From the NCBI GenBank assembly GCA_014706295.1, contig JACSVZ010000004.1, positions 16,313,264-16,377,263 on the forward strand: DNA of 64,000 nt, read 5' to 3'. The translations under genes and the position numbers were made by a program. The DNA comes from Lycocorax pyrrhopterus obiensis (lineage: Eukaryota; Chordata; Aves; Passeriformes; Paradisaeidae). Below, piece after piece: positions 26,124 to 40,200 of this stretch (position 1 is the stretch's first letter; each line of letters opens with the position of its first letter). Below the pieces are notes generated by a model. The model made no database searches, was not told the origin of the DNA, and worked only from the letters and a program-made list of their open reading frames with translations.

Positions 26124-28635
26124 GCTCTGCGCTTGGCATAGCCACATACATAGGACAGTGCAAAGCCAACAGCTCTGCTCTGGTACTTTTTCAAACTATT
26201 AGATATCATCCTTTGCTAGTAAAAATGACAACACAAAACACAGTCAGCAAAACCCAGTGCTGCCAGTGAATACAGAATGAATTCCCTGGATATTAGAGAC
26301 CTGGGCATAAAACCCAGAAAATTCCTGGCCTACTTTTCCTTGCACTAAGGATGTTTTTCTCTTCCTTCCCATCTCCTCTGGCATTTAAATCTGTGTTTAG
26401 GGCGCACTATAGGGAAGAAAACTGTCATATAAGATCTGGTGGAATAATGGGATGATAAAGATTGGATGAGATGTGAGTGTGACATGCACAATGGGTAAGT
26501 CCTGGAAGAGTGAGCACACAGAGTCAGCCATATCTTCCAGCTGCTCACCTGGCTGACAACTCCTAACTGTGTCCAGATACCAGAGACCACGAAAACACAG
26601 GGAAGGGCAGACAACAGGAACACTGCATCAGATCCCCAAGCAAGGACAAATGTAACCAAGTTTTTGACTGTTTTCTGTAAAGGTTTTTATATGGATAAAA
26701 AACAAATTAGTCCCCAAATGTGAATGTCTTCAGTGTAAAAGGAAGGCCAACACAATAAATGTCTACCAGATAATGCTCTGTGGTCTCTCTACACAGAGAC
26801 CCACACAGATGTCTATCAGAGATTTCACATACCATTCACGAGCCTTTAGGATACTTCCACATAGCAAATTTATGGGATGAAAACAACCATAGGAAAACCA
26901 TGTACAAGACAGACAAAGCACATATTATCTACAGGTTCTAACGATAATTTTTAGGATTATGCATAACTCTGAAGAGGCATAAAGGGCACAACTCCAAGGC
27001 CATAGGGAAAGGAGGAGCTGCAGTCATATGGCAACCTCTGCTGAGTCCAGCAGCCATGTGCTGCTCGTTGGAGTGAATCCAGCAGCACACCTGATAATGT
27101 ATACATGCTGATAAACTGACAGAAGGAATCTGATATGTTTTGCAACGCTGCATAACTTAGAGCTGTGTACAGAAGCACCTTCCAAAGCAATGACTTTAGA
27201 CAGGCATCCTACACGGCTGTATCCGAGCCAGGAGCAGCTTGGATTCGCAGCAGCACAGCCTGTTCAGTCTGCTCCTCCCGACGCCGGTTCTTGCAGCAGT
27301 GAGATCCCACTCCATATCCCAGCCTTTGGAGGGGCTGGAGCTCTCAGGCAAAGGCATTGTTGGATTTTGGTGGAGCCAATGTGTGTGTGCCTACACACAA
27401 TTTCATGGCATACACTCAGAACGGACAACAGGGCTAATGATGCTACCTCACTCCAGTAGGTGGAAACGTAACTGCAGAGCACCTGGAAGGTGTCCAAGTC
27501 AGAAGCAGAGAAAGGATTTCAGGGAAGATTTAGTCCAATATTATTCATCAGCTAGAGCGGGACAGATAAGTGGACGTTCACATGTGCCTTTGTCTTAAGT
27601 GGGACAAAGCCTGCTTTTCCAGGAAAAGAAAACCAACAAAACATACTCCTCATACTGCTGAAAACAGCATTTGTGCCTAATGAGATGTAAGGCAGAATGG
27701 ATTGCTCCCACTCTCCCATGCTCTGTTTCATCTTCATAAACACAGCCAAAGTTAGCAGCCCATGAAGGTAAATACCACCACCACCAAGGTGTCTGTGAAG
27801 AGCCATGATGTCCAAACACAGAGCTCTGTGTGAAACACATCTATCCGACTAAGCGTGAAATCCTGGCACTGCTGAAGGCAGTGGAAATTGTGCCAATAAT
27901 TTTGAACAAGGAAGGATTTTATCCTCATCTTCTAATTATAAAGAGGTCTTCTGTGAAGTACAAAAGAAGGTAAAGATTTTACCTTGTTTATATAATACTT
28001 TAGTACTAAATATCATAAAGCTTGCTCTAAATTAAATGACGCAAAATTTTAGAAGTTACAATTTCCAGCTGAAAAGTGACCCCTTAAAGAAATATCTTCA
28101 TGGATAAAAATTTAAAATCGTGATCAGAACTCCTATTACTTTTACCATCAGAATTATTGCTACATGGTTGAATACTTCTTAAGAGGATCTGCTTCTCATA
28201 TGACAACAGACTAAGAGCTGGCAACGGAAGCATAGATGTTAATTGCAAACATTCATTAAACTACCAGGGTTTACATTTAGCAGCTGTCAACATTACCAAC
28301 AACTGTAACAGAAATCAGAAAAAATGGAATTTTTGCTTGCCAGAAGGGCAGCTGGTGCTTGATTTCCCTGCTATTGTGGTTCCTTGTTTATTTACTTTCA
28401 AAGTGTGTTAAAAACAAATCTTTCACCAGGACTTATTTAAGAATTCTTATTTATTTATTCTTTATCTAGCAGAGAGGAACTTATTAGCAGGCAACTACTC
28501 AAAAATAAATATTTTAAAGGATGTGCTTCAAACTGTGATGCAATCCATTGCTTTTCAGCTTTGGTGAAGCTAGATTGCAGAGATATCAAAATTTATCGGG
28601 CTATCTTTTTTGCAGTACTCAAAACTACCTTTCAG

Positions 28636-28662
28636 AAAAGAAAAAAAAAAATAAAAAAGAAA
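28636..28662 (+). repeat. A-rich simple repeat
   Basis: The tract is 'aaaag' followed by A11, T, A6, then 'gaaagg'. It is low-complexity purine sequence. Confidence 0.85.
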
Positions 28663-29423
28663 GGAAATCCAGAGCTCAATAGTTTCTTAACCTAAATATT
28701 ATCAGGAAAAACAAGCTCAAATGCGTCAACCTAAACATGTGGTAACAAAGTGATGCTGCTGCAGTAGTGTCATCATTTTCTTTCAAAAATGATACTTACA
28801 TGCACTTATAAGTTGAGATATGGCTAAACTAATAAGCGTCACCCTGAACAGAGCTGCAGCGCTTGTCAAGACTTTTTCGTAACTTTACATCTCAACGAAG
28901 CGAAAGGGATGGACCAATCCAGAGGAGCAATACTTGCTCAGTGGATTAAGGATGTTCTCCATCTACCTATCTGATTCAGCAACGTGCCCACAAGTGCGGT
29001 GGCAGACACCAAGGCCACATCCAAGTTAAAGGTCAGGGCCACTAAACAATCCTCCGGGCTGCGGTGCCTGGCTTGCTGGCAGACGCTTAGCCTAGAAAAG
29101 TCTGATACGGAAGGGTAATCTATGAATCACTTCAAGTTACTGGTTCCAGGATCTACTGTAAGAGTTGAGAGCTACTGATTGACTGTAATACTTTGAAGAT
29201 GTCTCGCTCTCTGATAGCTGGAGAAAGACAAACAAACCAAAACAGCCAATCAAATAAAAGGTGCTCTATGCCAGTGATGGGTTTTCCCAGAATGGAGGGA
29301 GGAGATGTCCTCTCCTGGGCATATCTGGCAGCTTCACATGTCAGAAGGATGGCCGAGCGTGGGAACATATTTGCATGACACATCTCAAAAGATGTTCCAG
29401 CCTTTTTATTTTCTTTTGACATC

Positions 29424-29438
29424 TTTTTTTTTTTTTTT
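29424..29438 (+). repeat. T15 homopolymer
   Basis: Fifteen T bases follow 'ttttgacatc'. On the sense strand of NRXN1 this is an A15 run. No retroposed body was recognised beside it. Confidence 0.93.
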
Positions 29439-32400
29439 GTATTATAAACTTACTATTATTTAAAACTTTGCAAACATAATCCTTTACGAAGCAAAACGAG
29501 TCTTACAGCATCTTTTAAGACTTAGTACCCTAATCCTTAAATCATAGTCTTTAATACTGTGATTATGCACTTGCTAAATACATAGAGCCTAAAGAGATTT
29601 TCTACTTCTTTACATATCTTTTCCCATATGTGCTATTTGTCTTAACCATTTTTTCTTCCTTTTCCTTGTGCAATATATTTTTACTATACTTCTGATATTT
29701 CTTCCCAGTTTTCTTGCATAACATATTAATGAATAATGATTGTGTGCCTGCATTATGGTGGGCCAGAAGGACTTGACATCCTGAATTTCAGTTGTTTCCT
29801 ATTGACATGAAGGCATCCTGGATGTTGGGACTGCAGAATCCCAGTCTTTCTTGCCATCATTTGTCTACAGTTGAAATTTATGGGTGCAGGTGCTGTTCTC
29901 TCAGAGCATGTTAGGCAATAGGACATGGTGTCTCAAACGTGGCTTGTTTTATTCCTTGTGAATGAACAATTTAGTTCTGACTTTATCTGACCTTTACATA
30001 GTTTCCAGAATCTATATTTTCAGGAAGGACAACAATTAGAAGAAGTAAGTGAAATTTGTGATTGCTTTTGTCACACTTGTTATTTGCCAGATTCCTGAAG
30101 GCCAAGAAGCAAATCCAATATTTTTCATTTGGAAACATGCCAGTGTTACTCATGTTTAATCTTGGGCAGTTACTAGCCTTGACAGACATACTTGGAAGGA
30201 GAAACAGTTTAAAGGAACCCAAATTCCCTAAGCATGCCTTTTGTCTTCAAGCTTCATTACATCGAATGGATCAAGATTTCCAAAAATAACTCAGATCCTC
30301 ATGCATAGGACCAAAACTGAGCTGCCACCTGAAAACCCTCTCACACGTCACACCTTCGTGCCAGAGAAATCTACTCAATGGAAAAAGTTTGATTCTCAGG
30401 AAGATTTCTTGAGACAAAAATACAAATACTGCTGAAATTGCTAAATGACAACAAGATAGGGAGAAATCTTGGGTTAAACTAAATTTTGGACCAAGTTCTT
30501 AGAATATTTGGAAATTATATGTTTCTTCAATGCCTTTTTATTTCAGTAAGCAAAGGACTAAAAGGCTGAAGAACATAGGTCCATGGAAGCAATCTGAGTT
30601 ACTAAAAGACTTGATTTTTCCACAGATTCCCTGCTCTGCCGTTTTCACGTGTCCTGGAAGTTAATCAGCTGATATTTGGACAGTGCTTTTAAAATAACAA
30701 TTCTTTAGGTAATTTGTAATCTCTCACAATGATTTATATAGGCATCAGAATCTGAGCAGCTTAGCGTGCAAATGGAAATTCACTATCTCCACCCTGTGCA
30801 AAATCCTGTCAAAAGCCCTTGCTCCTCATTGGATCTGCACTTGAAGGCAGAAAACCATAAAAGCAAATCTAGTAGCAGAAGGAAAAACTCACAGCTGTTC
30901 AGTGCACAGGTTTTTAGCTGTTTGATGTCAATCAGTAACTTCCTAAGATGTTGAGGCACTTCATAGTACATAGAAATATTTGTGCGCCAACAATAACACA
31001 CAAAATGCAAGCCTGACCCAAGCATTCACGGAATTCCTTTCTAGCCTGGCAAAATACCTTGCAGCCTAAAAGTTCTTTTAAACTTTATGGCAAAAGGAGC
31101 ACCGCATTCAGCGCTTCAGTTGCATATAATAGCAGATTACTTATTAAACTAGAACTATATTATTACAACTATTAGTTATAAAAGAGAAATTTCTTGCATG
31201 GAAAGTTTGAAATTGCTCCCTTGTCAGCAACTAAAGCGTCAAAGTTCATAAAATATGAAACATTACCAAAAATACTGAATGTGGCACTTTCAGTGTAACT
31301 ATTAAAATGCTTTCATTGACATATAATTTCATTTTTAGTTCACTATCTTAAAAGTACTCAAATTGCACAGGAATCTGCACATATATTCAGAGTGCACTGC
31401 ACAGTAATAAGGACAGGATTTCTTGCCTGCTCTGAACTGCTGTCAAATGATATTCCAGTTTGCATGCAGTGTCAGATCACTTTACTTTCCAATACTTTGC
31501 TGTGTTTCATGAAAAAATACAAGAAAAGTCGTCCAATTTATTTTTCCTGCCTCAGATGTGAGCTAAGTTGTGCTTCTACCAGATATCTGTTCAGAGTTCC
31601 CAAAAATACAGAAAAACAGACTAAATTTCTCCCCAGAAAGACAGTGATACAATTCACTAATCAAGCAAATTACATGGAATAGGAAAAAAAGTGGATGCTC
31701 AGTTACTGATGGCAGACTGAGGCCATAAAAATACAATAAAACATCTCTGTTTATTACCTTTTTATGGGAGTGTTTTGACTTTGGATTTCAGTATCCAACA
31801 GAAAAACAGATCCATTATAGAGTTGCAATTAGCACGTGTGTCTTTTGCCTAAATCTTCCCTGTTCCTCAAGAAGCTCTGCAGACATATCCCAGCGTGTCT
31901 CTGCTTTAATCAAAGCATGTCAGCCAAGATGTAGAGAGGCCAAGCAGGAGCTAAATGCCTTGGTTGTCCCAAGAGTTTTTCTGTGTGTGTTCCCTGCTCA
32001 GGAGGTCACAGATGGAATTGGATGAGGGAGACTCATCACAATTTGACTTTTGTTGAATTAGGTTTCTTTCTGCACATTTGTCCTGAACAACCTGCTTCAG
32101 TCCATCCCAAGAGCCAGGCTTCCTCCAGACTTTGCCTCTGTCTCCCTGATTCCTGGCAGCAGTCTCACAGATCACGGAGCACTCACTCCACTACATCTCC
32201 TGACTTTTTTGACATATTTTCTTCTAAATATAAACCAGCTCCTCCTGTTGCAGTGAAGCAGAAGGGTGACCACAGAAGGACGCATCATCCCAATATTTTG
32301 AAGCCTTTATGAACTACATCATTAAGTGATGACAGTAATTTGCTCAGCACAGCTCCCCTACACTGCACATCTTGGACGCATTTTTTCTGCAGCTAAAGTA

Positions 32401-34269
32401 GGTTGTGTTTGTTGACTCACTGTGGATTCAGCTCTTCCCCACATGCTGTACATCTGCTGCACATGCCTGCACAGCCTCCACCCTTCAACACCCACAGCAC
32501 ACCGACATACTGAGTAACAACATGTGAAAGATTTCTATTGAACTCGTGCATTAAAAAAAATCCCAACCTGATTATTATTTTCCATCTCCAAAACAACAAA
32601 TCTGCAAGATTTATTTAATACAAGCCATTTTTTTCATTTCAAAGTAGTTTTTGCTACTGTACCTCTCCTAAGAAATTCAGATCAAATGACACCCTTTCAA
32701 GTAAATTTTCAGTTTTCTTCACCATTTTTTTTCTTTATTGAATGCTTTTAATACACCCTGGCCCTAATCCTACAATTCGTTAAACTTGCCAGCTGCTAAT
32801 ATCTATGTGCAACTAAAACCTGTTAGTAATTGGCACATAGCACTTCATTCACATGAAGAAAATCTGTCGAACATTTTTGTTATAATGTAACATGAAAGCA
32901 AAAATAAGAGTCTCTAAAGTTCCATAGACTGAAGTATCTCTCTGTGTTGGGAAACTCAGCATTTTCTGAGAAATATTCCAACAGAAGAAGAAGATGGAAG
33001 GAATAATTTCTATCCTTTAGAGGACAGCATAGGTGAAACAATTGTGAACATAAGCTCAGGGGGGGCATAACTTCTCTAATTATTTTCTTTTTGAAGAAGC
33101 TGGACAGGACTTGATTTTAGAGAGGCAGACAGGTAAGCTTATTTCTGTGTTTTGTTATGGAGGTTTTGTGCGATACCCAGCAAAATCCGATTATCCACGT
33201 GAAAATAAGAATAATGATCCTTCCCTTTCTCCCACATGTATTGTCCCTTAGCTGTTTAGTCTGCAAACTGCTGCAAGCCTCTCTCTTGACATTACAACAA
33301 AAGGAATAGCAACATAGTCATGAGTATTAAAATTAATGAGAATCTTAAAATCAAACCAAAAAAATATTACAAACAGATGAATATAAACCTATATGTCCAC
33401 ATTCATCCACAGCAGAAAACAAACTTAATTCTTGAATTAGTGCATAAGCATACTACCTGTCAGAGTTTCAGGTAGATTTTACAATGAAGTATCTTGCTCA
33501 GGACTGCATATATTTCCCTCCCCATACATAATTAAAGTTATTCCTATTTTACATCCCATAAATATTCACCGATGCAAGAGGGAAAATAGAACACTCTCTT
33601 CCCAAGATGCTGACAGGACCAAGCAGAACCTCATAAGGGATCCCTTCAAAGATCATCTTCTCATGGCCAGAGAAACAAATTTAAATGATCTTATATGAGC
33701 CTACTGTTAGCAATTGCACTCCTGAATTATGCATGATTCTTGACTGCTCATAATATGAACAAACTACAGAGTTTCATTAGTACATTTCAATTACTGTAGC
33801 CATTCTTACTCCTTGTTTGTTACAGTTAATTTTCATTTTTAGAACATCTTTGCACATTTGCTATCAGCAATGATGCCATGCTCAGAAAAAGGCTTATTAG
33901 ACGCCTTATGCATTCTCGCTGTGCTGCCCCAAAGTGTACAAATATAACTATAAATTCCAGAAAATTCTGCAACTTTATTTCACATACCGCTGGTCTTCTG
34001 GTGCCTGTAGGAATAATTTGTGCCTAAACAAGAGTTTGAATTTAATCCAGTATCTGAAACTTGTGAAGCATTAATGTCACTTGATCTTTGTAGGAGTTAG
34101 ACACACACATTACCACAGTACCTGCAAAATATAGCAAGACATATGTTAACTATAGCCTCATTTTGACCACCTGTCAAAATCTTAACACAAAATACGCCAG
34201 AAATTAAGTTGCCACTGGTCAAAAAGAAAAAAATAATTATGCAACAGCATTTGACTGATGCTGATACAA

Positions 34270-34299
34270 GTATTTTGGAGTATTTTTGGAGTATTTTAG
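34270..34299 (+). repeat. Short tandem repeat, unit GTATTTT(T)GGA
   Basis: The unit gtattttgga/gtatttttgga occurs twice, followed by a partial third copy (gtatttta). Period is about 10-11 bp. Confidence 0.85.
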
Positions 34300-37192
34300 T
34301 TAAAATGATGTTAATCAAGGGAATAGAGCTGAATTCTTCGGTGGAGTCAATACAGTTGTGCTAATGAAAGAACATTTCTTCCTTCACCCATCTTCCAAAA
34401 CCAGGAAAGGACTTGATCCTTTCTTGTTTGGGTTAATCATTGTCAAAGTCAGTTTCTGCCCTAGAAAACTATAGGACACCACTTCTGAAAGGCAGGGGTC
34501 CTGCCTGTCCAGGTGGCCAACAGCTAAGCAGCCAGCAGGACCCATGGAGCCTCTTGGAGGGCTTTGGTACAGCTACTTACCCCACATCAGGGCTCCTCTA
34601 GTGAAGCAAATCTCCCTTGTGTTCCCACTCTGGCCAAGAAGGGAGCCAAAGCATGTCTAAGCGTTCCTGAACTGGCTGTCTTTGGGACAAAGTCACACTG
34701 AGCTTCAGGAGCGCTCTTGTTACCAGCAGATATTCAGTAGCTCCCTGAACCAGACTAATGGCAGCCTGAAGAAAAATCAGCTGAAATATGTGCAGCATTG
34801 GTTGAGGTCCCCTGCACCACCCCTTCCTCGCTACAGACCTGCCTTTCCTGAGCTGCAATTCTTCCTAATTCAGGTCTGGTCGATATGTAAGTGGGGACTG
34901 TGCACTAAGATTGAGCACAGCTCCGCTCCAGCTGAATTCCCACTGGCTTGCACTCAATGAGGAGTGCAAATCTGCAGTCTAAATCAAAACTGCCTCTACC
35001 ACTCAAATCTGGACAAGGCCATGTGCCTGGGAGTCAGGGATTTCCCACAAAATTTGCCAGAGCGGGTGACCTTGCAGAGGCAGAGGTGACTCAGATGCTG
35101 TTGGGTCTCACCACGGCACACATCACACAACATGCTACCTCCCGCAATCCGAAACCAGCTTCGGCCGGGCTCATCTTCTATTCCACACCATTTCCTCCTG
35201 AGGTTTCTCATCAATAAATAAAGAGACATGCTGCTATCACAGCTGCTCTGCACCTACCTAACCCCTTATTAGCTTACAGGCACACAGGCACACGCAGCCT
35301 CCCACCCCCAAAACCCACACCGCTGGCAGAGCGACACTGACAGAACAGAGATACCATCAGTGTCCAAGAGTTGTCTGTTTGCCTGTTAATGGTTAGAATT
35401 CTCTCAGCACCACCATCGTAAATCTCCATTTCAAACGCTGATCCATACAAATTTAGAACTGCAATAAAACATTTAACTTCCTAGATTATAAAAATAGCTC
35501 AGGTTTTAAAGCTGTCAGAGAAGTAAGAACGAAAGCATGAATTAGTGGGTGCAGAGAAAGCCAGACAAGAAATATCCATGTTCAGTGAAGACACTTTCAG
35601 ATCCTTATCAACATAAAAGTTGAGTAATTAGATAAAGCAGTAAAAATTCTGACAGCAGCCTGAAATGCCATTAATTTGACAATGAGAATGTGCACAAGGA
35701 ATATGGGAGAATTTGGATTTTCTGTCTGGGTAAGATTTTGAGGAAAACTTGAGCCTGTCTGCTCTGTGCTGAGTGAATGCCTGAGTCCATTTGCTGTCCA
35801 ACAGGACAAGCATCTGCTCCCTCCCCAACACTGACCAGACACAGTACCCTCTGAACAAGCAAAACTGCAGGTGGTAAAAAACCTGGGAATTCCCAAGATA
35901 AATTTTGGCTTCAGCAAGCCAGCACAGAAACTCAATGGAGAAAATTCTAGAACGAGTTTCATTTCATTTCTCTTTCTTCTGCTTGGCTTACCGAAAGCAT
36001 TAGAAACACCACGTTGGAAAGAGCATCTGCATTTTAGCAAAGGAAGGAGAGCCATGTTGAGTTGTATGCCCAAACCAAGCTATTTTAGATCAGTTTGTCG
36101 GCCATTTATGCTTTCATTTCAACTTTAGGCCAAGTAAAAATGCATCCAGCATGAAAATAAATACGATCTCATATACACAGGTTCCAGACCTTAAAATATC
36201 AGCTTTAAGTTTCCTAGTGCGTCAGTCAGGTAAGTTTGAAGACCACCAGTGTTTCAATCCAGCTTCCAATCACCAGAAACACTAGAGTTTTCCAATCCAT
36301 AATTAAAATAGCTCATTTTCACTGAAAATAAGGTGTAACCCAAATAGAGATGGACAAAAACCAGTTGTATTAATTAACCACTTAACCAATAAGTCATACA
36401 GCTATAGAGGTCTGGCCAGATCATTACCCACTTCTGCCTTCATTAGAATTTATTCCCTCCTTCTATGGGCCCTGTCTCTCTCACCAGCATTTCCACTGTC
36501 CTCCATAAGAAAACTGAGCATGAGTTTCCTCCATTTTTCTAAAAAAAATCTCCAAATTGTTCACCGAGCATGCAGCTTCCCAAAATATATAACATGACCT
36601 TCAACTGTTTATTCACAAAACACTTCTGCTGAAATGCCCGCAGAAGTCAGCCAACCAGGGCTGATCCTGCAACAGTCCACAATAACTGGTACTAGATTCA
36701 TTTATCCATAGACTTAAAAGGTTGTACACTTCTATTATTTTACATATATTATGCTCTCTCATTTTTGTTAGTACACTCAGTTCTTTATTACTCATTATAT
36801 GCAAATATAAGCTATTGCTTTAATTAATGTAATTCAAATTATAAGTATTGAAATAGTGAGGTTATTTAGGAAGAATGACTGGAGGTGTCATGATCATAAA
36901 TCTCTTCAATATCAACAACCCCAAGAATAATAAAGGCAAGATTGTCAAGGACCAATAAACAAACAAATAAAACAGACTAATTCAAGTCAGTTTACATTTG
37001 ACAACTCAGTAGCCTCTGCATCCCTGAAAGTCTCTACAGGTGACTGTGGGGAAAAAAGAGCATGACCTCCCCAGGAGCTAAAGAGGCTTTCTGGATAATA
37101 CATGCTTTTATGTCTATGTTTATTTTCACCTTGTACCTTCATAACCTTTTCATAAAGCATGATTGCAGCCTTGGTCTTTTTACAACAGATTT

Positions 37193-37228
37193 TAATTAGA
37201 ATTACTGACGAATTAATTAGAATTACTG
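37193..37228 (+). repeat. Direct duplication of a 15-bp word
   Basis: The word taattagaattactg occurs at 37193-37207 and again at 37214-37228, a period of 21 bp. It looks like a small local duplication in TAAT-rich sequence. Confidence 0.9.
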
Positions 37229-40200
37229 CTATACATGAAAGCAGTTTTGGTTTGCAGTTGCTATGTACTGGGTTATGTTTGCTTAAGTATTTTATTTTTG
37301 GCCTTGGTGATGATTTCTACAGATCCTAACAGAAACAGATTTCAAACTCAATATTGGAGACAGAAATAAAATAACAACGAGAGTGATGTGCCATGCACTT
37401 CTGCTTGACCAAGTGGACCCATTTCATCAAGAGTGAACTCAAAATGCTTACTAATGCAAATAATCCACTCACAACACGAGCTGACTTCAGCAAGTGCTCA
37501 TATGTAATGTTTAATGTTTACTTAGGTGTACAGATAGCAAGAATTTGGTTCTACAGAATGAACCATTACAAGATCAGTTTATGCAAGTACCAGTTTCTCT
37601 TCAATATATGACCATCACTGTCATGTGTCACAGTCAAAACTACAGACTAATTCTGAATGTCACTGTCAGAATTGCAGTCACAATTACTAGGGCGGTTTAA
37701 AAAGGAGCCCTCTTATTATCATTTCCTGGTTTGTTTGGGGTTTTTTTAATTATTATTTTTTGCCTGGACAGATTCTTCTAGTGAATCCAATAAAATGCAA
37801 TACTGTAATTCACAGCTGCAGTGCTAATGGCTAGAGAAAAAGGAAACCATTAACAGACAGCCTCTCTACTGCTGAAAGCTGCTAATAATCCCACTATTCC
37901 TCATTTTTATGACTGCATATTTTATGAATGATAATCTGCTCATTACATATTGCCATAAATATTTTGGTTTAGCAATGAAAATAGGCATCAATAAAGGATA
38001 TACCCTAGAAGCTTCTCTGCTAATATTTCAGTGTCTCCTAATGTATATCATGGTGATATTTTCCCCTGGCCCCCCACACTGGGTAACTATGCGAACTATT
38101 ATTTTTAGCTGGAAGAAGTTAATGCATAACTTTTACACTATCTGCAGCTATAAACCAGTTTTGTCAAATGCCTGAAATCATACTGAATCTGCCTCATTAA
38201 TTTTCCCCCTGCTGTACAATACAGCCATCCAACATATTAATATTCCTACAGCTTACATAGTCTTGACCCAACAAAGCAATGAGAATACTGTAAATTCTGC
38301 ATCTGAGCACTACTTGTAGTACTGTGTATTTCTACCTTCACTCAAGCTATTACAATCATAGGTGGATGTAATTCAACGTACTTAAGAATTGAGGACAACC
38401 TATAAAACCCTCTGAATTTTAAAAGCTATTTTAACCTATTTGGAAATACTTTCTTTTCAGCTTCATATATCTCAGGTCTCTCTATTAGCCTGGAAATTCA
38501 GAAGTACCGGAGATTTTAATCACCTCTGCTACAACTTGAGACTGATGCCATTCCTTCCTCCTGGTAAAATAAACTTTTATTAACCATTCTTTTGAATGAC
38601 AACTCCTAGTACTAATTTTAATACAATAAACTTTGGCAACCTGCTTTTAAATTTCACCAAGGTTTGGGGTTTTTTTTTCATTTGGTTGTGTTTTTTTAAT
38701 TTGGTTAGCACATATTACAGCAGTAGCTCTCTTATACCATTTGTGAACCAATTAAACCAATTTTCAAAATTATCTGGTAGCTTGGTACAAGCCAGGCTAG
38801 GTTTGTTCCCCAAAGGAAACTAGGAAAATGCAGCATAACTGCTGGGTTAGAACTAGTTTATGCAGCTGAATTGGGGTAATAAACTGGCATAGAATTGTTG
38901 CTAAGCTCCAAAAAATCATCATAAAATAGTACTTAAATGTAAAAAGCGCTGTGGGATTTCTGCTCTAATTAGTGTGCTGCTTTATCAGAAGAGTATTTGG
39001 TAACCAAAAATGAAGATTTTGCCACGTTATAAAGAGAAAAGCAAGGAGACCTGCTCTTGGCTTTCTATTTCTATTTCATGGCATCTTCAAAAGACTGTTC
39101 AAAAAACTGTAAGCACAATTAACTCAGCTGTTTTGCTACTGATTTGACTCTGATGCTTCTCTGCTCCTTCCATGTCAACATTCCCCTCTCAAGACCCTCA
39201 CAGCCTCTCAAAAGATTTACTTTTCTACTTTCTCCAATTATATTCTTCTTTCTTGTTTCTCCAACTATATTCTGTCTTTCCCTGTCAATAAAAGACAGTA
39301 AATGTCTTCCCCGGGTTGGAATCACACACAAACTGGCCAGAATGTTCCACTGCTGATCGATCATTCAGCTACTGCCAAAAAGGACAGACTGTATCTGAGT
39401 TTTCCTTACCTTTCTCCCAGTGGGAGATTAACAGGTCTCCCTCCATTACTGAACTGCTGATTTTCAACAAAAGAAAAAAAGAAAAGGAGAAACCCAAACA
39501 AACAAAACCCAAACCAATACAGAAAAATAGGCAAGAATTTAGCACCTTCGACACCTTAGGCTTCTACTAATTTTTTCTAAAACGAGGTTCAAATGTTCCT
39601 GGAGGAAAAAAAATAGGATTGACTGGTGGACATGATGATTACAGACACGTGTTTTCTTCAGAAATCAAACTCCTTTCCTGGAAAATCCAAAACCTCCATC
39701 AGCCATAATGGACTTTTCAAACTACTACGATAATAAAAGGCCATTTCTAGACAAAGCATCAACCCCCTCAAACTAGAAAATACAGGAAAAAAATACAAAC
39801 CTTGCTGCTAGAAGCATAAGCAAATGTTACACTGTTTTGTCTTTTTCATTTACTATCCAGGTAGAGCAGCTATGTTTTCTCTTGGCCAAGAGAAAACTGT
39901 CATGGTTATCAAGATGCATTGTGCTGGTCATCTTCTGCCCAGCCCTACATCTTGCCCAAGGCTCAGAACAGAGAGACAAATACAAAAACATGGGCTTAAT
40001 TCCAAAAATTAATTTAAAGTAATAAAAAAAAGGGTTACTACCCTAGGGACATTTAAATGAAAAATAAAACTGTTACATTACTGACTTCATCTGGAGAGGT
40101 CAGCATTTCTCTTTAGGGTCTATGCTGTAAATCAAGCTACAAATCAAGCAAAACAATAACCTGTCATACTTTGCATTAATGTCTGATGGACAAAATAGTC

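Noticed and set aside
33630..33660. Possible antisense CR1 fragment ('aaagatcatct')
   Set aside because: An 11-bp match without flanking CR1 sequence is not enough.
35597..36073. Longest open reading frame in the window (158 codons, minus strand)
   Set aside because: No domain, signal, repeat or family resemblance is visible, and overlapping frames on both strands are similarly open. A frame of this size is expected by chance in 64 kb.
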